Below, piece after piece: positions 57,301-64,000 of a stretch of 64,000 nucleotides of DNA; the stretch's first letter is position 1, and each line of letters opens with the position of its first letter. The stretch spans positions 358,449-422,448 of the forward strand of contig LUGG01000038.1 in the NCBI GenBank assembly GCA_001683735.1, read 5' to 3'. The notes under the pieces were generated by a model. That model made no database searches. It saw nothing but the letters and a program-made list of their open reading frames with translations, and was not told where the DNA came from. The position numbers were made by a program, and so were the translations under genes. Source of the DNA: Grifola frondosa (lineage: Eukaryota > Basidiomycota > Agaricomycetes > Polyporales > Grifolaceae).

Positions 57301-58627
57301 CTAGTCGAAAGCACTTCGTAAGGCAATTAACACAAATTGAACGTCGACAAGCACGTATTCGTGCCATTCGCAATAGGTACAACAGAGCAGCCGACACGCC
57401 TAAGGAGGAAATCGACAACTCTCCGAACGAACATTACCACATGGGAAAATCGCAGAATCACCGTGAGGTCCTTGGACCGTTTCTCCTGAAGAATTCTGAT
57501 GATCCGGCTGTTATGGTGAGTAAACTAACAAGCCCATTATCAATCCTGATTGTCGTTGTAGAACTTTCTTCCTAAGCTTAGGCAACATCTACTGCCTCGA
57601 ATTCAAGCTAAACTCCGCGAAGAAGACGCAGTGAATGCGATATCTGATCGCAACGGCACGGGCGTCGAGGACCTTAATGACGCACAAGTATCCGAAGACC
57701 AGAATTGTGTTCTTTTCAAGAATGACTGCATTTATAGGCATTACATCCTCAGACTAAACTACATGACCTACGACGTCCGCCGTGCTCAAGACGTTATCAA
57801 CCCGAACACTTCTCATCGTGACGTCATGGGTCTTGTGGAGATAGAAGGTGAACAGCATGGCATTCACCCTTTCTGGTATGCTCGTGTCCTCGGAATCTTC
57901 CACGTCGATGTGGTTTACACAGGCTCCGGGATGCTTGACTTTCGGTCGCGCCGCATGGATTTCCTGTGGGTCCGGTGGTTCCAGGTGATCGATGACGTGA
58001 CAATCAATTGGAGTGGTCTCAAGATGGACTTACTTCGCTTTGTGCCGATGTACGACGAAGACGCGTTTGGATTCATCGATCCTGCTGATATCCTGCGGGG
58101 ATGCCATATAATACCGGCATACACGCATGGGCAAATGCATGCAGATGGTATCGGATTGTCTTCAATCGCACAGGATGCTTCGGATGCGCAAAAATACTAT
58201 GTGAATCGGTGAGTTTGTTGTTTGGCTAGTAGTTTAGAGGTCTGATCGACATAATTATCTGCAGGTTTGTGGACCGTGACATGATCATGCGATATTATTG
58301 GGGTATGGCAGTTGGCCATACCTATGCCCGCAGGTCCGCTGTTAGCTCATCAACACCCTCAGAAGCAGTCGAGCAGGACCTCACCGTGTTCCAACCCATA
58401 CCGAACGCTCCTGAACATGCAAATGGAGAAGACGTTACAGACCATGATGACGTGCCGGTGGATTCTCCGGAATGGGGATTAGACAATCGGGAGGATGATG
58501 ATGGAGCCACTTCAGCTGAGGAAGGCATATCCGGGGGGAAGAGCGCGATGATGAGTCCGACGAGGAAGCATTGGAGATGGACAATATGTACGGCCTGACA
58601 AGATTCCTTATAAATGACGGAGAGTAG
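54389..58627 (+). mobile_element. Plavaka-type (CACTA-like) transposase gene
   Basis: The N-terminus has a C2HC-like finger (CDNCGQKFIA...FTTHQKRC), with a one-base frame change in a C4 run near 54452. A linker (DDFKHLLGIVGDPVFHPSH) leads to the RNase-H-like core. The first catalytic Asp lies in VVGLMFASDATHLTSF, a zinc motif in YRRCKPSCNLCSHIAYF, the second Asp in RIFTYSADYPE after VTCCDGIKRRFYP, a knuckle in LGRCPCPRCLI, and the Glu in VNDIMHEVELGVWKS. The later domain includes FLTTTCVQYETRE, NLETFKYHALGDY, GIHPFWYARVLGIFHVDVV and FIDPADILRGCHIIPAY. The end, at 58627 (LTRFLINDGE), follows a frame change in a G6 run near 58540. About ten short introns are present. Clear transposon termini of its own were not found. 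Confidence 0.85.
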
Positions 58628-58751
58628 CACTACTAGGTGTATCATATTGGACGAGATTGGCATCTTGCTGGATCGTTGTCAAGCCTAGATCTGTGAGCGA
58701 CTCACCGATGCGGTCCAAATTACCGATATGTATTGTATTCCTATACATTAA

Positions 58752-59008
58752 TTCAGCGCCGTAAGATGTACATAGTCACTAATTTCTATTCGAAGCGGGC
58801 CCAATATATTAAGAATCACCACGCTGCGATTGTAACTCCGCCGTAACACTGGGATTCCGAACTCAAGTCCCACTTCATCCAAAGAACTTCGTGTCCGAGG
58901 CCTGAGCGCGCAGAAACCAGGTTTCTTCCTGGCGGACGCGCGTAGAGAGGGCTCGGATGTTGAGGTGCTGCCATCATTCCCTTTCGTCCTTTTGTACATC
59001 CGCGTCAT
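58752..59008 (-). pseudogene. Truncated copy of JmjC exon 1
   Basis: From 59008 the minus strand encodes the same N-terminus as the JmjC gene ([10 protein letters not shown] ... [10 protein letters not shown]), continues without interruption into [10 protein letters not shown], and then runs out of homology. No zinc-finger or catalytic exons follow. It shows the state of exon 1 before the CACTG element entered the left copy. Confidence 0.8.
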
Positions 59009-59259
59009 ATCACTATTTGCAAGTCTGCGAAACCACTGGGCGTTGCGTTTCCCACATTGCTGTCCATCTCCTCTCTAATTTCTCCTCTCTAATTCTTCCA
59101 CGTTCAGAATGTCAGGTGAAGCTAATTTCTCGTTATTTAGATGAATTTTCGAAGGTCTACTGTGAACATGGTCGATATGGGTACGGGTGCCGCTAACGGG
59201 TTGAGGACTTGAAGTTCTGGTAAGTTGAACGTATGGTACTTCCAGACACGCGGTGATCA

Positions 59260-60395
59260 TTGCGCGTTCCCTCGACAGGTCTCCAGATCGCCACCACCGC
59301 GGTCCAAAACAAGATGAGATTGAAGAGCTGGAGTAGCTTTTTGCAGCCGTTGTTGCTGTACCGGAGATCGCGATTTCCGATACCGTTGTCGTTGCGCCTA
59401 TTGTGGAGTCCTCACAGGATGATCAATCTGCTGGACTTCCCTCAATTTCGACGTCTGACGCGGATCTCGTCACGAAGGTATGTGACGGAAGTACATCCCA
59501 AGTGAATGCTGCTAACGTACCTTCGTCAATCCACAAGCAAAGAATGTCTTTGGTTGAGGCTACAGATACTGATGAGAGACCGAAGTCACCGTGGATTTCC
59601 TCATATCCTGTTAATTCAGTAGTCTTCGTTCACCCAAAGCTGAGGCGACCACACTTCCTGAACTCAGCACCGTGGAGCCGCTGCCTGGCTGCCTGTCCAG
59701 CCGGCGAGACCGTTACAGCCGTTGAGACACTAGTTGTCGGGACCCTCGACTCTGCTGTTGACTTGTAGTGGAAGAAGAACTGGTGAGTTTGCAACACCGC
59801 AAGAAGCCGAAGTCGGGGCGGTTATCGCTACCGAATCAGGACTTGAGGAGGAGGCCGATGTACCAATTCCCGTCATCGCAACAACCGTGGAAGATGCTTC
59901 GGAGGTAGGTTGCTCTGGGATTGATCATATACGCTGGCTAACTAAGACAATACAAGCTCGTTAATTCCTCAATTCCTGTCACAACTACTGAGGCTCCGAT
60001 CTCTCCTTGGATTCTTTCATATTCCGTGAGCTCTCATGGTGGAGTTCGGTTGGCACTGCCCAGGTCATTGTAGTCGTCGATATTGAAGAGGCGGAATCAT
60101 CATCGCCTGCCTCTGTGCGGAGTATCCCCACTGTGGAATCGCCCGAGGTCGTTGTCGAGGTTGCTGTAACAGCCCCGACAGCCTGAAGATATTCAGCAAC
60201 ATATGGACTTTGAAGAGAAGCTCGAGTCTCCAGTCATTGCCACTACAGAGGCAGGCGAAGGCGTTGCAAAGGTCAGCCTTTATTAACATGCGATTGCATA
60301 CCTGACTCTTGTTCACTTTGCAGTCTGCATTTCTTTCGATGGTTGCTGTGCCCGAAATCCCAGAAAGGCCGAAGTCGCCGTGGACTCGCATTGTA
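59260..60395 (+). pseudogene. Fragment of a low-complexity repeat protein (right arm)
   Basis: Same SPW-repeat pieces as in the left arm (SPWISSYPVNSVVF, SPWILSYSVSSH, SPWTR), now on the plus strand and nearly identical in sequence. Confidence 0.5.
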
Positions 60396-60438
60396 TTCTG
60401 TCACGCAACAAGGCACAAATTCAGCTTCATGATTTAGG

Positions 60439-61172
60439 TGCGGATGCCTGGGGATGTGTGCAGGCCGGAGCAGTGGCTGCTGCCGGACAGGATTGCAGAC
60501 GAGCATGGGGGGACGCTGAAGATCACGACGCGGCAGACGTCCCAGTTCCACGGGGTGATCAAGCGACACCTGAAGGCGGTCATCCAGGACATTAACCACG
60601 CCCTCCTCGACACCCTCGCCGCGTACGGTGATATCAACCGGTGCGTCGTCTTCTTTCTCTCTCTTCATATCCAGATCCAGATCTCACACTTCCCGCCAGG
60701 AACGTCATCGTATCGGCGCTCCCGTCGCTCTCGAAGCTGCATAACTAGGCATACGAATTTGCCAAATCCATCAGTCACCACCTCCCCCCCTCCCCGGCAC
60801 AACTGCCTACCACGAGATCTGGCTTGAGAAGAAGCTCGGCGGCGGCGGCGCCCTCAAGGATGTCGAGCCTCTACGGCGAGTTCTATCTTCCCGGTAAGGT
60901 TTGTTCCCATCCCATCGCACAAGTTCTCGGCTACCGCGCATGTTGCCTCCTAGTTCAAAGGAGCTCTCACAGTACCTTCCACCAACGACGTCGACGACAA
61001 CGACGGCCTCACCGGCTTCAACGTCACAGCCGGCGGTGAAATGGGTGTCACTCACGGCAACAAGAAGACGTACCCGCGGATGGGTAGCGTCCTCGGCTTC
61101 TGCGCCTTCGAGCAAGGCCGCGACGTAGCGGAGAAGATCATGCTCGTCCAGGGGACAACGGCAATCGTGAAA
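60439..61172 (+). pseudogene. Sulfite reductase beta subunit fragment (right arm)
   Basis: Reads [92 protein letters not shown] and EKIMLVQGDN, with the introns of the parent gene still in place. The presence of introns means capture was at DNA level, not through cDNA. The part beyond NGN and the cluster-binding cysteines are absent. Confidence 0.8.
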
Positions 61173-61412
61173 AGTGAGTTTTCTCTCTCTCCTCTTCTCT
61201 GTTGAATCCATTACTGACAGGTCTCTCGATTTTTGGCGCAGTCGCGGAGTACGCGCTGTCTGCATCTCGATCCCTGCCGACATTACGCTCGCCACCGAGG
61301 GGAGGCTCTGATACGACAGACGGGCGGCGAGTAGCAGTACATCGGCGACATTGTCAGCGCCGTCATTTTGCCGGTTCCCTACGCTTCGCCCTCCCTCCGT
61401 CGGCCTCGACGT

Positions 61413-61640
61413 TCCCTCAGTGTGGCTCCACGTTGTCGCCGTTGTGTTCACCATTGCCTTATGCCACTTCCACATTCCTTACACTGGCTGTGCTACATTG
61501 AGCCCGATTTGGAATGGCTACATTTATTCTCAGATGCGATATGGTTCGGCCGCTATTTTCTGCTTCACACAGAATATGGTATACCATATTGCGTGCATGA
61601 TTTGCTCCAATAGTTACTTCCATCAAGAATGGCACAATCG
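61413..61640. other. Flank of the right arm, no gene
   Basis: Sequence outside the arm is unrelated to the left flank. No supported coding sequence. Confidence 0.4.
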
Positions 61641-61645
61641 TATAT

Positions 61646-62291
61646 CTACGAGATATCGTGTTCCTCCGGAGAAGAAAGCGGCGATGATGCAGCCATCGTC
61701 GCCTGAGAAATCCCAGGGATTACGGAGTCTTCTGGTATTTGACGCGCTAGCATTTCTCCCCGTCGGTATTCGCTAATCCACAGCCCCCGGTACCTCTCGG
61801 TATCTTCGTCTTTCTCGGCAAGCTCTTTTTCCAGTGCTGCAACCCTCTCTTGTAGCTGTCGGATCAATTTGCACTCCGGGCTCTCGCGGGAAATTGGCCC
61901 TGCTAATAAGGTCAGGTCTGATAATGTGGAGACTTGTAAGTAGTTATCTTTTCATTAAGATGTTTTCATTGCTCACCTTGACACTCTCTTCTAGCTCTCT
62001 GGTTGCATTCTCTCGATGTAGAGGAGACAGTTTTACGTGCTTTACCAGTTTGTTTCTGTCTGTCAAATACGGTAGGTATACTAGTCACCACGAACATAAT
62101 CGTGAACTTACTTTCGAGATTTCGCCATCACAGGTGAGCGCGACGCATTCGACTCCATTGGGTCTTATGGAGGACATCGACGTCACAATGTCGTACACGC
62201 TAGTAACGCAGTTGGAAGTTGTACACATGGGAGCACCTACTGACTCTCGCGTGACGCATGCGTGGCTTCCCTCGACTGTCACGTAGTGCAC
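61646..62291 (-). CDS. Small coiled-coil protein, unknown function
   Basis: Exons near 62291-62109, 62055-61975 and 61937-61646 are joined by GTAAGT...ACAG and GTGAGC...CAAG introns. The first exon is Cys/Ser-rich (MHYVTVEGSHACVTRES). The second encodes RNKLVKHVKLSPLHRENATR. The third holds a clear coiled coil (LIRQLQERVAALEKELAEKD) and ends SSPLSSPEEHDIS. The phase of the first junction is uncertain. It is divergent from the DUF6698 gene. Confidence 0.5.
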
Positions 62292-62376
62292 TCGATGTCA
62301 CATCATCCCGCTCACGACCTAGCAGCCTATAAATGGGCAGCATCGTGGGCGTTCCATTCTGACTACTCTATTCGAT

Positions 62377-63792
62377 ATGTCCGACTCTCTGCCCACACCT
62401 ACAGATTGCGATTCCGGTCGAAAGCGCAGCAGCGCGCTAGAGTTAGGTCCGAGGAAAAAATCGTGAGTTGTTTCATCTGATACCTCCGTCGTCGGAACAT
62501 CAAGTGACCAGTTTCGATAGATGCGTCCAGGATCCCCTGGTACATCACGGTCGCCATTTTGGACGGACAATTCATGCATTTTGCAATGTCCAGACCTTGT
62601 TGTGCAACGGCATAATCTTTTTCGGAGACCTTGCGGATGGCAAATCCGAAGAAGAGTTGACGGCCACGTATGTATCATTCCGGTTTATCTGATCGGAAAT
62701 TGACTTATCTACAGTGAACGCCGTGAGCTCAAGGTTTTCCGCGAACTCCTCAAGCAAATTCCTCATTTCGAATCTCGCATATTGGAGTCTTCCGAGGAAG
62801 AGGTCATTATTATGGCTGATCTTGTAAGCCTTTGTTATACATATGCATTTATCTATTGTTCACGTTAGCATCAGATCCAGAAGGGTGCGAATGGTGCACG
62901 CTCCGACGATACGAAGGGTATCAAAGGCACTGTGATAGATTGGATCACCCCCAAGGGACAAGCACTATCACCTCCCATCGCGCGCAACAGCAAAACTGGT
63001 CGAGGTTTCCATCACGAACGCACCGGAGCTCTGCTGTGTCCCGCTGGACTTGATTGGTCCAATAACGAGTACGTCACCTTGCTCTTTCGCGAATTTTTTT
63101 TTATGTTGCCTTTGCAGCATCAAGGAGAAACTTCGCGCTGGGACAATACGAGTTGCAGGAGATCAATGGCCGCTTGTTCTCTACGATGGTTTCCGATACG
63201 ACCCAGAAGATCCATGGAATGGGCTACTTAGAAGTGGAATTCTGGTAAATGTAGGTCAATCAAGTTTCGTATCATTTTTATATTAAGTGTTCCGTATAGG
63301 CAGCAAAGTTCGTTTTCACCAGCCCAAGTTCGGTAGACCAAGAACCGAAGGCAACCCGATCAGGCAATGCTCGTATCCATGGGATGCGCGCTATGACAAA
63401 GGCCTCCATTGCTTATATAGCCACGCAGGTATGTTCAATCTCATATGCTTGATCACTTGTTAATACGAGCTCGGTAGGTACGCTTCAGCTTAACGTCGGC
63501 CGCGGTGTTTTCCCGCACGGACCTCGTCACAGATTCCGAAAGGTTCTACAATAGCATTGTCGACTTGCTCGAGGATCCGGAGGAGAAAGATGAAGTTGAC
63601 AGTCTTCTTACGTGGTGGAACCGGTCAATCCAATTTCTGTATCAGGTTTCCGATTTCACTGACACATTGCGCAGGCAGCTTTTCTCCGCATATGCCGAAC
63701 CGGAGCGTCCCAGCAACACTAACACTGCTTTAGCCAAGATTCGTGCGAAACGCATGGCCCTGAAAGCGGCTGCCGGGCTGGCACCTCCCTAA
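62377..63792 (+). CDS. DUF6698-family protein
   Basis: Seven exons join in perfect phase for 373 residues: 62377-62462, 62512-62667, 62715-62823, 62869-63068, 63118-63244, 63300-63428 and 63478-63792. Family features are a disordered basic N-terminus (MSDSLPTPTDCDSGRKRSS), HFGRTIHAFCNVQTLLCNGI, LESSEEEVIIMADL, the DDTKGIKGTVIDWI segment, FHHERTGALLCPAGLDW, PLVLYDGFRYDPEDPWNGLL, FVFTSPSSVDQE and a helical C-terminus ending AAAGLAPP. Proteins of this kind are numerous in agaricomycetes and have no known function. The gene shows no damage, unlike many neighbours. Confidence 0.85.
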
Positions 63793-64000
63793 TGACCTGA
63801 TGGCTGTCGGGGGATCTGTTGCACGTTGCACCAATCCTGTTACCTACTCTTTTGCACACGATTAGTGTCAATAATCCTATGAAAATTCATTGAACCCGTT
63901 ATAAGATGTGCTTCGATTTGAATGTGTACGTCGGAAACATGCATTAGAATATCACTCCGTGTCTGATTGAATATTGTCAAAATGTATACATTATGCTGGA
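63793..64000. other. 3' flank, no gene
   Basis: Short AT-rich 3' region up to the window end. Confidence 0.5.

Larger units (their letters stand above)
58752..61412. repeat. Right inverted arm (2.66 kb)
   Basis: Inverted counterpart of 40383-45025 without the CACTG element. The inner edge lies just after the transposase stop: GGCGCTGAAT near 58757 in reverse complement, then AAATTAGTG and GGGCCCGCTTCGAATAG. The outer edge is at 61412, after which the flanks differ (TCCCTCAGTG here, GGCACGACG on the left). No target duplication was found at the outer edges. Confidence 0.9.

Noticed and set aside
58777..58781. CACTA at the inner edge of the right arm (and TAGTG at 45000) as ends of a CACTA element
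   Set aside because: Homology between the arms continues about 25 bp beyond these bases, and they lie inside JmjC coding sequence, so they are not termini.
61834..62286. A 150-codon plus-strand gene
   Set aside because: The opposite strand has a coherent three-exon coiled-coil gene with consensus splice sites.

Overview
This window comes from the nuclear genome of a filamentous basidiomycete, most likely an agaricomycete. Genes are dense and split by short GT-AG introns, mostly 48-75 nt. Protein families typical of agaricomycetes are present: a Plavaka-type transposase, a DUF6698 protein, tandem YCII-domain proteins, a ricin-B lectin and kinase-like multigene families. There is no rRNA, functional tRNA or CRISPR array.

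The left third (1-17.9 kb) is mostly a normal chromosomal arm. It carries an NMN adenylyltransferase (minus), a KEN-box nuclear protein (plus), an ATF6/CREB3-like bZIP factor (plus) with a hydrophobic segment after its zipper, a multi-exon ricin-B lectin protein with a C-terminal membrane anchor (minus), and two YCII-domain genes flanking an ISA2-type mitochondrial Fe-S assembly gene.

The accessory block at 18.5-31.7 kb is built from repeated copies of three gene types: a small coiled-coil protein with an LFDAP motif, an atypical protein kinase, and a PD-(D/E)XK nuclease-like protein in the opposite orientation. Intact copies sit beside decayed ones, and a fragment of a glutaryl-CoA-type acyl-CoA dehydrogenase lies between two of them.

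The region from 32.2 to 40.4 kb is repeat-rich. It has five tandem copies of a 109-bp unit, a tRNA-like SINE promoter, a broken SSD1 gene with an internal partial duplication, an AT-rich gene with a run of phase-preserving microexons (one only 6 nt), and a GC-rich minisatellite.

The region from 40.38 to 61.41 kb is a large composite mobile-element region. Two inverted arms of about 2.66 kb, almost identical in translation, flank a JmjC (KDM3-like) histone demethylase gene, a basidiomycete-specific gene, fragments of aldo-keto reductase and GH3 glucosidase genes, a RING-finger gene and a Plavaka transposase. Each arm holds a piece of a sulfite reductase beta subunit, a piece of a repeat protein, and the first exon of the JmjC gene. 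In the left arm that exon is split by a 1,980-bp CACTG...CAGTG element with a 3-bp AAT target duplication. The right flank (61.6-63.8 kb) has a coiled-coil gene and an intact seven-exon DUF6698 gene.

Many genes show a single-base change of frame with no intron to explain it, often in a homopolymer run, while others (YCII, LFDAP, kinase 1, nuclease 1, DUF6698) are perfectly open. Some breaks may therefore be assembly indels. Exon limits given to the base were derived by hand from splice consensus and reading phase.
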